Source: Siphonodentalium dalli
Taxonomy: Eukaryota; Mollusca; Scaphopoda; Gadilida; Siphonodentaliidae
NCBI GenBank assembly: GCA_032622095.1
Contig: CP136061.1
Coordinates: forward strand, 16,430,440 to 16,494,439
Length of the DNA: 64,000 nucleotides
Direction: 5' to 3'
Shown here piece after piece: positions 11,826 to 24,481 of this stretch. Positions within the stretch are counted from its first letter, which is position 1. Every line of letters starts with the position of its first letter. The notes below the pieces were generated by a model. The model was not told the origin of the DNA. It saw only the letters and a program-made list of their open reading frames with translations, and did not search any database. The translations under genes and the position numbers were made by a program.

Positions 11826-13875
11826 TAGAGGCAATTATTGGAGTTTTTCTATGCTAACAATTCAAAAAAAATCCTCTCTAGAAAGTCAATATGTGCCATC
11901 AAAATGTAAAATAAAACAAACAACTAACTGAAAAACAATGCCAGGCTAGCCTTCAATTAAAAAAAATATCGTTATGCCAAACTGCAGTCTAACTAATAAT
12001 TATTGTAGTTTCAACAGTCTGTTGTGTATTCGAGTGAATTATTTTGTTTACTCACTTATCGATCTTGACTGGAATGATTTTAGCAAGCTGTTCACAGTCG
12101 TGCACTTCTCCACACAAAATGTTTCGTGTGAAGAAACAGACAGGAACATTATTATGACGAATTCAAGCCATCATGATACATGTACTAGTACAATAACTAC
12201 CACATTTTTAATCACACCCATTTGTAATTAATTGTACGCATATAGCGCACAACGGGGTGACACAAATGTGTAAACTAGCTTCCGAAATTGGTACCATACA
12301 ACGAAGAATGAAGTACCGGTATATGGCCTAACTTGTATTCTTTCAGAAACAGTTAAATTAGTTTTGCACGAAATTCCGCTCGCTCATTGCATTTCTGCAT
12401 AAATTAATCTCATTTCAAATAACTTTTATCGCATCAAAGTGCATTTTAGCCATCATTATTCGTTATATAATCCACATTCTAGTAAAGCCAGTTCATAATT
12501 CAGCACATTCTAACAGTTTTATTCCGTGATCGCTATTTATCGTAAAGGCTTAGGTAATTATCCAGCGTAATTTATCAACTCGTTACGCGATTGGCCGAAT
12601 TATTTCAAGCTCCACCCACCGCTGTCATCGGTAAGCGTCGATGGAGATGATCGGTCATGTGACCGCGTTGTGGTCATGTGATCGCACTCATTGACTGACT
12701 TCGGATATTTCCGCGATTTTTTTAATATCATAATAATATAAATACTATCTGCTCGATTTTGAATTTTCTTGGCGATATGTGTCTGTTAGACATATATTAT
12801 TATTATTATGACGATAACAAAAATATTTTTTTGAGAGACTAATTCCTTTAACTTGTTAATAAGGCACAACGCTTTCGTATAAAAAATCTACTGGACTGGA
12901 TTTCTTTCAGAGCAAAATACCACCTATAGAATCATGACCGACCTAAAATATGTGTCAAATACCTAAGAAATAGCGATATAAAACCAATAATGTCCACTCC
13001 TCAAAATATTAAAAAGGGTCTTTCGTCCACATTTTCTCTCTAAATTTTATGTTTTAGAATTGATATATATAGAGAAATTGTTCGGCCTTAATACCACGAA
13101 ATTTCTAGTCACTACTGTTTAGCTAATATGCTGTAAACCAAAATATGCATAAAAAGTTCATCAACTTGCGGTTGTATCTTTCGAACATCGAAAGGCTGAC
13201 TATTACTTTTATTAATTTTTGACCATTTTTTTTTTCGTTGAAATTCGAATTAAATTATAAATTATATTTAAAAAATAGTAACCGAATCACGAAAACTATC
13301 AACCAATGCGAGTGGCCTCACGGAGGATTATTTATAGTCTAGTCGTAATTCTCAGAAAAGACATTTCTAGAAGCATTTCCGCGGAAAAGTGTCAAACCAA
13401 CTTTTTTACAAATAATTCGAAGGTGCCGAACACGAATAGACTGCCTGTCGCCCGATTGGGTGAACATAGGGTTCAATAAAGGCTTTTAAAATCTTCGTGT
13501 TTTTTTTTTCGCTGGAGGGTTGTTGATACGGCACCGTACAACGTCATATGAAATCACGTAACTGGCCTTGAACATACTCAAACTTATATACTCCTCGCGG
13601 AACGTTCAAAGCCGCGTTGTATCATGATACTATCATCACAGTAATAATTCTGAAACATTAACATCATAGTCCGGGAGCCAATATGGGTACCCTGGCACCC
13701 GCCCCATGGGACTTAACATCATCCCACTCATTTTGTTCCTTATTCTGTCCTTCAACTTTTAAGCAATGTTAATAAGAAGAAAAAAAGTGGCCGTGTAGAC
13801 TTCGGACAAGATGGCGTCCATCCTGGCTGCCATTTTTCAGATCAGGCCCTAAGTCAGTTTTATGCAAATTATAGC

Positions 13876-14307
13876 GGGAACATCTAGTAAAATGTATAGA
13901 AATGTATATATTTTCGTGAAGCTAAGACATAGTGACACTTTTTTGGTGCAACCAAAATGGCCGCCGGAAGTTGAAAATTTGACGTTTTTTTCACAAATAT
14001 CTTCTAGATCAGTTCATATTGTTTGGAACTGGTTGAGTAATATGACTTTATTTTGTGTTTTGTATATTAACTGCTCATTGGAGCGGCGTGTATGAATACA
14101 GTATACAGTGATTTGCTGAATTGTCATGTGTGAGGTGTATATGCAAGTACGGAAGGTATAAGTGGTCGTGTGTGTGGGTATTGGTATATCTGGAAGGGCT
14201 CACCATTGGTGAGGTGTATATGTTACCTGGATTGACCCTATGGTCATAGGTATGGCGAATAGGTATACATGTAGTGGCTGTGTGGTCCATAGTGAGATGA
14301 ATATGTA
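13876..14307 (+). repeat. 432-bp direct repeat, left copy
   Basis: Identical base for base, as far as I can read, to 15445-15876 (offset 1569). It begins GGGAACATCTAGTAAAATG and ends GAGATGAATATGTA. The sequence spans the border between the flank and the 45-bp minisatellite. After it the LINE 3' end begins; after the other copy the minisatellite continues uninterrupted. Confidence 0.9.
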
Positions 14308-15444
14308 GGATAGGATATTTTATTTAAATATACACATATTAATGCATAATACATTTGACAAATATTATGTTGTATATTCGAGGGGTGGCATAGTCAGGCT
14401 AGACTGTCTTACTGCCACCCCCTTAAAAATGAAAAGATGTTATGATAGGCGGTCATGATTTCTTGTACAATGCACGGCTATATAATTATGTATCACAAAA
14501 TGGTTGTATTATATACATGGAGGGTATACGTCTAGATAGATTGTTTATTGGTTACTCGATGGTTTGTCTCTTTCTTGTCAGTGGGTTGTTCCTTGAAAGT
14601 CGAGTAGGAATGTACTGAGTGAGGTTGAGGATTGCGGTATAGGGGAAGTCACTTATTGAGGAGCTACTACACAGTCGGGACATCTTTGATTGTTGCATTT
14701 AATTGTTGCAGCATATTTTTTAATGCAATCGGCATGTAAACGTCGTTTAAATGTGTGTCTGGATTGGTATGATGTAAATTCGTTATCTAAGTTGTTCCAT
14801 ATGGTTGGAAAGGAATGAAATGGTAGTTGTTGGGACCAAGATGTTCTTGGTTTTTTTAAAAATAGTGGGTGCTTTTGTCGGGTGGCTGGTCCTGTTTTCC
14901 GTTTGGAAAATATGTCGGTAAATGATTCTATCAAACGCATATGATACCAATCATGCATGAAAACAGCCGCTTGTACTTTGTGGATGTCGTAGATTTTGAG
15001 TATATTTTCTTTTTTAAAGAGAGGTTCTGTGTGGCTTCTATATTTCTTATTACATATAACTCGTATTGCGCGTTTTTGAAGCATGAAAATTTTTTTGACC
15101 GCAGGGACGTGTCCCCATATTTGAACAGCGTAGACTAAATGGCTTTGTATTAGAGCATAATATAATGTTTTAAGTGCGCTACCAGGAAAGAAGTGTTTAA
15201 CTTTATTGATGTGGTATATGGCATTCACCATTTTTGAACAAACAGAGGACACGTGTTTTTTAAAAGTCAGGTTTTCATCTATATGGATTCCTAGGAATTT
15301 TGTGGAGGATTCGTGCTCAAGATTTCCTATCTTGTTTAGTTCCGTATTATTTAAGTAAACCTTTATAAAGTTCCATTTGTCATCATTGTTCTCTGGGTGT
15401 ATCAGCATATAGTTGCTTTTTTTAGTATTGATCACTAACTTATA
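14308..15444 (-). mobile_element. 5'-truncated LINE insertion inside a minisatellite
   Basis: Contains the C-terminal part of a LINE ORF2 and its 3' UTR, ending in iterated TATCC (GGATAGGATA on the + strand at 14308-14317). On both sides lie identical 432-bp direct repeats (13876-14307 and 15445-15876), read here as an exceptionally long target-site duplication. The element interrupts the left arm of the inverted minisatellite. It is related to, but distinct from, the intron 5 LINE in sequence and in its 3' repeat. Confidence 0.82.
14653..15444 (-). pseudogene. LINE ORF2 C-terminal fragment
   Basis: An open frame runs from the insertion border to 14653. Retrotransposon blocks include LVINTKKSNYMLIHPENN, STKFLGIHIDENLTFKKHV, LKTLYYALIQSHLVYAVQIW and LQKRAIRVICNKKYRSHTEP, ending CNNQRCPDCVVAPQ. 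The catalytic FADD part is absent because the copy is 5'-truncated. The ATG that can be placed upstream at 15507 lies in the flanking duplicated DNA and is accidental. No stop or frameshift interrupts the LINE part, so the insertion is recent. Confidence 0.85.
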
Positions 15445-15876
15445 GGGAACATCTAGTAAAATGTATAGAAATGTATATATTTTCGTGAAGCTAAGACATA
15501 GTGACACTTTTTTGGTGCAACCAAAATGGCCGCCGGAAGTTGAAAATTTGACGTTTTTTTCACAAATATCTTCTAGATCAGTTCATATTGTTTGGAACTG
15601 GTTGAGTAATATGACTTTATTTTGTGTTTTGTATATTAACTGCTCATTGGAGCGGCGTGTATGAATACAGTATACAGTGATTTGCTGAATTGTCATGTGT
15701 GAGGTGTATATGCAAGTACGGAAGGTATAAGTGGTCGTGTGTGTGGGTATTGGTATATCTGGAAGGGCTCACCATTGGTGAGGTGTATATGTTACCTGGA
15801 TTGACCCTATGGTCATAGGTATGGCGAATAGGTATACATGTAGTGGCTGTGTGGTCCATAGTGAGATGAATATGTA
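15445..15876 (+). repeat. 432-bp direct repeat, right copy
   Basis: Second copy of the duplication bracketing the truncated LINE. Minisatellite sequence continues directly after TATGTA at 15876, so this copy keeps the original right-hand context and the left copy keeps the original left-hand context, as a target-site duplication predicts. Confidence 0.9.
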
Positions 15877-16274
15877 TGCACTGAGTGAATGTATGATCGT
15901 GAATGTGGTGCATATGTATATATAGAGTGACTATATGGTCATGTGCCAGGTGTAGGAGTACACCTGGTGTTCATGCATGGTGAATCGTGGCTGTATCGTC
16001 ATTTGTGGTATGTACGGGTATAACCAAGTATGGCTGTATGCTCAGGTGTACGTGTATAAAGTGGGTGACTATATTGTCATTTGTGTGGTGTTTATGTACA
16101 TATGGAGTGACTGAGGTAATGGGTGGGTTGTACATGTGTACCTTGGGTGGCTATCGCTTTCCACAATAACTCAAGGATATGTTAATCAATAGAGAGGTCA
16201 TGTCAGAGAGTTCTCCACCTTGATGGTGTTTATGTACATGGGGGAAACGTTAAACATGGAAAGCGTTAGCCACC

Positions 16275-17960
16275 CATTATCACATAGTCATTCCATATAT
16301 ACATAAACACCACAGACACAACAATATAGTGACCCAATGTTTATACGTACACCTGACCCATTACCACGGATGACCATACATCCATGAGTCACAATGGAGG
16401 CCCACCGTGTATACTCCTAAACATGACCCATAACAATATAGTCACTCCGTGTATACCCATGCATTCACCTCACGATTGGTCATACGGTAATCCCCTGTAT
16501 ACCTATTCTCCACACATATGGTCAAATAGACATTCAATATATACGTCAACACCACAACAATGACCATAGAGTCACTTCAGGTACACATATGCACATCACC
16601 AATGGCCATATAGCCACTCGCTTCACATACCATCACCATGCCACCTGGTATACTCCTTCACCTGACATATGTCCATATAGTCACCCCGTGTGTACCTATT
16701 CAAAAAATTCATACATGCTCATGGTCAATCCTTTTATACATATTCACCTCACAATTGGCCATGTCACTCCATGTGTCCCTATGTGTCGCACCATAGCCGA
16801 ATAGCGACACACAATATACTAATACACCCCAGCTATGTCAGAAAAGTCACTCCATGTATGCATATGCACCTCACACATGGCCATATAGCCACTCGCTATA
16901 TACACATACCCCTCGCACATGACCATATAGCAACACGTGTGTATACCCGTATAACCTACACATGACCATACCGCCACGAGTCAGCATGCAGGAACACCAG
17001 GTATACTCATACACCTGACACATTACCATGTAGTCACTCCCTGTATAGATATTCATTACATTTATGATCATACAGTCACTCCTTGTATACCTACATGTAC
17101 TCATGTCACCATTGACCATACAGTCACTACATGTATACATATTCGACACCTAGTCATATAACCACTCGATATATACATATGCAGCCCACCCTAGACCATA
17201 GAGTCACTCCAGGTATACATATACACCTCACCAACGGCCATTCAGCCCTTCCAGATATACAAAAAACCTGCACACACGACCACTCATACCTTCCATACTT
17301 GCATATGCACCTCACACATGACAATTCAGCAACTCACTGTATAAGCATACACGCCATCCATGATCATACAGCTAATCCCTATACACCCACCAATGCTAAT
17401 ACATCCACGAGATATATAAATATATACCACAATGACACTCCATATATACCCACACGCTCGATAATGTCCATCCAGCTTACTCCAGGTATGCATATACACT
17501 TCAATCATGACCGTACAGTCATTCCATGTATACCTATACACATTTCCCGTAACCATAAAATAATTTATCCACCCACCCCACCCATGATCATACAGACAAC
17601 TCATGTACATCCCACCCATGACCTTACATTCACTCCATATACACATAGTCAACACATAGATGACCATGTAACTATATTCATACACCACATCAATGTCCAT
17701 ACAGGCACATCGGGTGCACCCGAACTGGATATACACAATCATACAACATACAGGCACTCCATTCATACCGATTCACCTCACACATGACCATGACCTCTCC
17801 CTGTATACCTATACATCTTACAATGGACAACCCACACATAACCATATAGTTACTCAGTGTATACATATTCACATCATTCATGACATACAATAACTCCCTG
17901 TATACATATTCACCTCAACTATGACCATAGAGTAACTCCCTGACTACCATCTTGGCATCC
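16275..17960 (-). repeat. Minisatellite, right arm, about 45-bp period
   Basis: Degenerate units of the form ACAGTCACTCCNTGTATACA followed by a TATTCACCTCAC-like segment and ATGACCAT recur about every 45 bp, the reverse complement of the left arm units. Since 45 is a multiple of three, long accidental open frames arise (for example 17131-17787). Confidence 0.8.
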
Positions 17961-19439
17961 ACCCTGCATCCAGTTGATATTTTTTGTTACCATAATGGAC
18001 CAGAATAGCCACAGATTATGGTTCATCTCAGTTCCGTCTCAACGTTCTGCCCATTTCCATTCAATAATATGGCCAGAATGACAAAAGAGGTTCTCGGCAA
18101 AATTCCATACTTTAAAATTAATTTGTCATGTTCCATACGGAACTGGGACAACCAGAATAGAACATATAGTTGTCAGTTAATTAACTAACACGTATAATAA
18201 CCAAGTGAGTCACAATTTACTACCTTTTCGGATAACACAGAGAATAATGTTCAGGATATATGTAAAAAAATAACTTTTTACAAATTTGGTTGCCATTTTG
18301 GAAGCCATCTTGAGCAATTTGGTCTATAGATACCATAGTGTGACACATTTAAGATAGACCAAAACAATAAACACATTTGAAACCAGAGAAGTTACATTTT
18401 ACCAATGATAGTTGCATTTTACTTGAAAAAATGGTCTATACCTGAAAAGTTAATGTTTGCCGATATTTATGTCGTTTTTGAGAGAAAAGTCCAATATTTT
18501 TGGTGATGTCAGTGGTAACAATAGTAACAATTAATCATGGTGCATCAGATATGTTAGTATTCAATGTATAGGAGGCAGAATAGCCAATTTTGTAAATCAA
18601 CCACAACTTTTAAGCGATTGTAGGACACGCTGGGGCAATATTTACCATTTTCCATATTTTGGCGGCCATTTTGGCAGCCATTTTGAGCCAAAGTAAGAAT
18701 TTTGGTTCCAATGAGTTGGAATATTCATAGGTAATGATATGTCTCACTTACACTACAAAGTTCTGTTCATTTCTTGTTGAAATATGACTAAAATCCCAAT
18801 TGTGATTTTTTTTTGTGAAATTTTATACCGTGTTCCAATAATTGCATATTTAATTGCTCCAATGATCAGTTAATATACAAAACACAATATAAAGTCACAT
18901 TACTCAAGCAGTTCCAAACAGCATGAACTGGTCTAGAATATATTTGTGAAAAAACGTCATATTTTCAACTTAATCCTGATTCACAGAACTTTCCACCGGG
19001 TGTGATTTCATGAAGAGCGTTTATTTAATAAATAACATAATTGTCCATATATGTATAGCAGATGATGAGATAGTTATGACAGAAAGGTCATGAGGGGTAA
19101 TTCAAATAACAAAGTATTCCCATATCAATGAGATTATATGTATAACGAGTGTGATATATGTCTCGATATTGACTTACTGTATTTTCGCGGCAATAAAAAG
19201 AGTATGTGACTTTAAGTTGATTTTATGGGTGAAATATGGGCCACAGGCAGCGACAGGCACCCTCATTGGATTCAGCATACTTGAATTATGCTAGAAAACT
19301 TAGTTTGATGCTTTTCCCCAAAAATGCCTCTAGGGTTCTAGTATTCCACAAATGTAGCTTTTCCGACCAGACTATTACGGGCTTGACAGATTTTCAAAAC
19401 ATAAGTTCCGCGAGAAGAGAAGCTTCATGTCCGTTTTCT

Positions 19440-20000
19440 ATGTACCCATACCATATTATGGTACACATAGTGTCGACGTCCGATAGACCACTCGTCGTTC
19501 GTTCGTCCGTCGGTCCGTATGTCCGTCCGTCCGTATGTCTGTCCATATACACTTTACGCATGGTGCGATAACTAAATTATTTTCTATCCGATCAGAACCA
19601 AATTTTGTATATGAGTCTTACAACCCAAAATACAGATCTAGTTCGAATATGGGTTTGTTCCGAGTTTTTCTTACGGAGTTATGGTCCTTATTCGATTTAG
19701 AATTCACGCACGCTGCCATAACTCAAATGTTTTATCTGATCGGAACCAAATTCGGTATGTGAGTTTATCATCCCAAAATACAGATCGAGTTCGAATATGG
19801 GTTTGATCCGGTTATTATTAACTGGAGTTATGGCCCTTTGACATAGAATCCATGCATGCTTCGATAAATCAACCATTTTTCATCTGATAGGAACCAAATT
19901 TGGTATATAAACTTAAAATACAGATCGAGATCGAATATGGGTTAGATCCGATTTATCATACTGGAGTTATGACCCTTTATCAACTAAGAATTAAACATAT
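19440..20000 (+). repeat. 149-bp tandem repeat with GTCCGTCC lead-in
   Basis: A GTCCGTCCGT-rich simple repeat (about 19496-19545) precedes three units carrying ATCNGAACCAAATT near 19591, 19739 and 19889 and ACAGATCGAGTTCGAATATG. Such arrays are frequent in mollusc genomes (from general knowledge). Confidence 0.7.
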
Positions 20001-22174
20001 TTGAGGTTTTCTGATGAAAGCCCTTAGTAGCTTACATCTAATTACCCCTAATACCAGCAGAGCTGCAAGAGACGAGATAATCTGTATTATTGAAATAGAG
20101 TTATTCACCTCACAGTAGTGTTAGGTGTAACCCATTCATGAATCAATGGACTCTCCCATTCAGTTCTAAAAGTATAAATTGGAATAGTCTATTGTCCATT
20201 GTGGCTGGCTAATTGTTTATCATCATATGTCAAATTGATTAATGGCTGCACGAGACTCTTGTTTATCCTATTCTTGAAATTTCATTACAGGGTGTGATAA
20301 GCGACCCCTCGCCTATATAAGTGTCTTCTATATTCCATTGCTATAATGTACATGGACTCTTCCTCATATCTCTTATATATGGTTATCTTTGCGCACTATT
20401 CACTTCTATCGATTTTGGTATTGACTGATTAATTGATTTTTGAAAAATATAGTAACCCTTCAGACACATGCTTTCAATATGAAATTATAATTGCTGATAG
20501 CCAATATGATTTATCTATGCAATAGGTAACAGGCAGATAAATCTACATGAATATTGTAGGTGATGCCTTGTTTCGAAAATCAAGATGTAGATGCTGTTAA
20601 TATTTTCCCATTTTTTCATATTGTCATGGTTGATTGAATTATAGGAGCAACATAGCGCTTAGAAGATGAACATTGAAGGTTATAGATTTTAGTTTCCAAG
20701 CTACTTGTAAAACATTGTAATTTGCGAAACCATTTAATTGAGGGCTACTTACTTTTTTATATGAACTATGGTAATCTGTTTCGATTAAATAGGGGTCATA
20801 GGGACCAGCATCCTCATCATATGTCTGTATAGCATTATATAGATAACACTTTTGTATTGTATAAACTACGCATATTTTGAAAACCATACACCCCTGTTAT
20901 GAAACACTTAATCTTGCATGTACCCAACAATATAAGCATTCCTTATTACACAGGTCAGATATCAAACATTTCAGACAAATAACAACTGGGAAGAATTGGG
21001 GTGGGGGTAATTAAAGTACAATTTAAATATGAGATGGAATCCCATATATGTATGTTGTTCTAAGCAGACTGGCTTGTTAACAAATGATAATTTCTCTTTA
21101 GAAGTGAATGCATTTTGAATATCTGGCAGGTCAAAAGTGAGATAGATAGGGATTTATCACTTTTGCTTCCAATGAGTTAACTTAAACTCCTAAACATATC
21201 CTCCGAAATCACTAAACAGTTAGAGCTCACATGACAGATCCTTGTGTGAATATAATATATATAGGGACAGAGTTATGCGATTTAAAACTACTCCTCCCAC
21301 CCAAATACTTTAACCCCTTCTTAAAACAAATTATTTGAGCTTTTGATTTCAAGTTGGGTACTGATATATGGATTCATGTGATCATATCTTTGACAAATTA
21401 TCAGTTATAGCTAATCGCTATCGCCAAAGTATGGGTTAAACATCTGCCGATCGTGATCGGCCTCCCGTTTTAATCAAATGTTGGTTCCCCCCATATATAT
21501 ATTTATCATTGTTGGCGAACTTTGCCACCCCGGGCTGCATGGTATTTACACCAACCGACGTCGCGTGCTATGACGTATTGGATTAAGTACAATTTTGGTC
21601 ATGTCATATTTGCGGCAGAATATCCTTTCCCAAATTGTTTACATATATTTTAATAACCGTGCCATTGATGTATTATAAAGTATAACTTCATATTTTAGCC
21701 GTCATGACCAAACCCTCATGAACGCTTTTTGCCATTTAAAGAAATCATTTAGATTTGTCTTGAATTAAATGGGACGTTTATTTCAACAGACGAATTTATA
21801 ATTAAACTGGAGTCTTAATTCGAATTGAATTCGAGTCGTCGGTAGTGCGACATTTGTTCCAACTTGCAAAAAAGAGTGGAATTTGAAGGAATTTGAATGG
21901 GTTTCGTTCGCTTTGAGTTTGACAGGCACGGCAGTTGCATATCCTTGAATCGGCTTTGATACGCTGGGTGATTTTTTTTTTTTAATTTGGGAGATCCTAG
22001 GTGTCTTTTTGCACGTTTATGAGATCCTGGGTGTCTTTTTGCACGAAACCATGGGACAATGACCAATTCAGCTCTATTGGCATCTAATACACATTGGCTG
22101 ATCACTATTAGTCAAATAAATGGTTCATGCTTGTATTTTTCTGATATTTGAAGCCCATGTTTTAATTCACGCAG

Positions 22175-22318
22175 CTGGGCATTCGGTGTCGACTTCTGCA
22201 CAGATAACATCGATTGGGACGTCTGTTTTCACGGCCGCAGCCACAGATGCTGACAGTACAGATCTGACGTTTAACATGACGTGTGCCGTTGCGAACTGTC
22301 CATTCCAGATAAGCGCCA
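22175..22318 (+). CDS. Cadherin-like gene, exon 3 (first half of repeat 2)
   Basis: After a 14-kb repeat-filled intron, the acceptor CACGCAG/CTGGG opens an exon in phase 1 reading AGHSVSTSAQITSIGTSVFT, then AAATDADSTDLTFNMTC and AVANCPFQISA. ATDADSTDLTF is the cadherin turn AxDxDxGxxxxxxY in variant form, and CPFQISA corresponds to the FxIDxxTG region. The donor is GCCA/GTGAGT, phase 1. The MTCAVANCPF cysteine pair echoes the exon 1 pattern. Confidence 0.85.
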
Positions 22319-22828
22319 GTGAGTATATAAAGTTATTATACATACTGTACACAACATTCTATAATGACATTTGTATTATCCATCTGTATGTTTATCCAAA
22401 TGACGTCACCCGGAGTCCCGATAATTTTTATAAATTCGATTCGAGTCCAATATTGACTTTCGGTAGTCCAATATGACTTTCGGGAGTTCAATGTGACTTT
22501 TTCCAGGATTATCATGTGACGGCTTTTGCCCAATCAGAATAGTGTTAGTTAAGGGATGGACAATAATATTGAATACAACAAGCTCGAATATAATCACGAC
22601 TCTCCACCGAATATTTTTTGTGAATGAAGATTATGTGTTGCATGCATGCATGGCTCCAGTATATTGCCACTGAATGTTCGGTATTTCTTTCTTGTTTAAT
22701 ATTTCCTGAGCTGCGCTTTCGATTATCATTCGCTGACTATAATGACTTCAATTTTGGAATTTAAAGATGAATATACCATATCTCTCTGCCAATATATATC
22801 AGACGTATGCAGCCAGTGGCTCATTATG

Positions 22829-23090
22829 GCTGAAGGAGTCACTCTCACCAAAAAGTGCTGAAGTGTGCACATGTTTTGAAAATGTGCTGAAGGGTACACA
22901 TGTTTTGAAATCTCGTTCTAAATTGCGTTTAGTTGTCGTATCTGTCATGATTTATGTTAGAAAATAATTGTTTACGTTCCAATGACCATTAAGATGAATA
23001 GAACTGTGTTAATGCAGATCACAAACCCTGTACATTTTCAAACCCTGTGTACCCTTCAGCACTATGTTTGGTGAGAATGAAACCTTCAGC
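22829..23090. mobile_element. Foldback MITE of the GCTGAA/TCACTCTCACC family
   Basis: The left arm GCTGAAGGAGTCACTCTCACC and inverted right arm GCTGAAGGTTTCATTCTCACC both carry iterated GTGCTGAAGGGTACACA units. Flanks CTCATTATG and ATCAGTATG match at 7 of 9 positions, consistent with a 9-bp target duplication. It lies in intron 3, close to exon 4. Confidence 0.75.
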
Positions 23091-23188
23091 ATCAGTATGG
23101 GTGTTGATTGCTACAATGTTCATTAAAAAGTGCTAACATTCCGAATTATACCTCCTATTTTTATATACGTTTACCCTCTTTTTGTTAG

Positions 23189-23314
23189 ATGGAGAAATAA
23201 CTGCGACACGTGATATTTCGCTAGAAAAGGTCGCTTCATATAACCTTGGCGTCTACGTTGCTGACACCAGTGGCAACCAGATCGGACCAAGAACAGTGAC
23301 AGTTACCATAACCG
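23189..23314 (+). CDS. Cadherin-like gene, exon 4 (second half of repeat 2)
   Basis: Acceptor TTGTTAG/ATGGAG, phase 1. The frame reads NGEITATRDISLEKVASYNL, then GVYVADTSGNQIGPRTVTVTIT. NGEITATRDISLE matches the G-x-I-x-T-x-x-x-L-D/E core of a cadherin repeat, and VYVADTSG is the F-strand turn. Joined to exon 3 it gives one continuous repeat without a frame slip. Donor ACCG/GTGAGT, phase 1. Confidence 0.87.
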
Positions 23315-24298
23315 GTGAGTGCAACATGTGTTTTGGCTATTTATTGCTTTAGTTTTCACTTCCCCGAAATATATCATGCATGATACAAAAGTGATTGGGG
23401 ACAAGTTACCAAACTTACAATGCCCTCTCCCGAGAGAAGTTGAAAAACTGTCAAACGGAAGACCGCCCCAGCGGTAATATAATCCGCACTCAAAGAAATC
23501 CTCGAGGTAATTTGGGAAATTTTTGTGTGCCAAAATTAAATGAACATTTCTGTCGTTTTTAGTTGAGAGTTTAAAAAAAAAACTCGGCAAGGTTTGATGA
23601 GGGATGGTTTGCGTGTGGACGATTTTTTTCGGTTTATCTGTTGCTAAGACTTAGTGGGTAGTGAGTATGGTCCAAAGGCATTATGACGTCTTTATAAACA
23701 GCACATGAAGTGCTGCCAAAGCTGGTTCGAACCCCGATATAGAATATATGTGTGTGTCGTTATTCAAGAGGGGGGGTCTGATTCGTGTATCTGGGCAAGT
23801 TTGTCAGTTGCTTACTGAGGAGGGGGATAAGTATTAGTATATGGTGCATGCAGTGATTTCCCCATGAAATCAACACTCTAACATTCTGTGCCGTCTTTCC
23901 TTCACCCCATAAGCTGACAAGGTCGTGATATTGCCTGGCAGCTAACTTGAACAACGCTAAGTTCCACATAATGTATTGCATTTTCTGGTTCCTCAAATTT
24001 CCAACACAGCACCTCTACATGTTTAGAACGTTTTCCACTCATCCAAAAAAATGACCGAAACTAGCGAAATTTCACATATTTAAAATGAAATATTTATATG
24101 AAATAACCAAACAACGTTGTGTCATGCATTAAATTTCCCAACTGTTAGTAACTTTCGCCAAAGTTGGAGAGGGTGAGACACTCTGCCTACCACCACCGTG
24201 AACCACCACCACCACCACCACCATGCCACTACTGATTGATCTCATACAACCTCCTCGTATCGTTCTTGGCGACTGAACAAGAGTGTATTCTGTTGCAG

Positions 24299-24481
24299 AT
24301 ATTAATAAAATCCCTGTGTTTGCCGCGGCCTCTGCTGTCGTTCCTATCGACGAGGACAAGGCCGTCGGGACCGACGTATACACCCTCGCTACGGCTACGG
24401 ACGCGAACGGAGACACACTCACGTACAGCATGACGTACAGCCCCACCAGTGGCGCAGATATATTCGAAATTGATAGTGCAA
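24299..24481 (+). CDS. Cadherin-like gene, exon 5 (first half of repeat 3)
   Basis: Acceptor TTGCAG/ATATTAATAAAA. The codon completed across the intron gives TITDINKIPVF, a degenerate DxNxxPxF linker between repeats 2 and 3. The frame continues VVPIDEDKAVGTDVYTLATA, then TDANGDTLTYSMT and ADIFEIDSA. DANGDTLTYS is a well-conserved calcium-site turn, and FEIDSATG (spanning the next junction) is the typical FxIDxxTG. Donor GCAA/GTAGGT, phase 1. The following intron is 13.3 kb and holds the large LINE and the BEL/Pao relic. Confidence 0.9.

Larger units (their letters stand above)
13965..18975. repeat. Giant inverted repeat with 45-bp minisatellite arms
   Basis: Sequence near 13965-14080 reappears inverted at 18860-18975 (TGTTTGGAACTG versus CAGTTCCAAACA). 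Inside, 14085-16190 carries a minisatellite in one orientation and 16275-17960 in the other. The centre near 16145-16275 pairs GGGTGGCTATCGCTTTCCA with TGGAAAGCGTTAGCCACCC. The right arm has about 900 bp of extra flank (17960-18860); the left arm contains the LINE insertion. Confidence 0.75.
8120..22174 (+). other. Intron 2: 14 kb of repeats
   Basis: Contains a piggyBac-like MITE (8600-8991), a LINE 3' end (about 9290-9575), repeats with GTGCGACGTTTG ends (9840-10180 and 21826-21870), a tandem box-pair repeat (11657-11825), the giant inverted minisatellite (13965-18975) with an inserted LINE, and a 149-bp tandem repeat (19440-20000). I see nothing recognisable in 12.2-13.8 kb or 20.0-21.8 kb. 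Confidence 0.6.

Noticed and set aside
13862-14095. Small ORF duplicated at 15461-15664
   Set aside because: Identical because the 432-bp repeat is duplicated; an inverted diverged copy at 18.9 kb is not open, so not a gene.
17131-17787. 218-codon open frame (MYTYSTPSHITTRYIHMQPT...)
   Set aside because: It lies wholly in the 45-bp minisatellite; 45 is a multiple of three, so open frames on both strands are expected. No domain and low complexity.
23651-23735. tRNA-like B box GGTTCGAACCCCG at 23718-23730
   Set aside because: No A box at tRNA distance, no cloverleaf by eye and no repeated SINE copy in the window.
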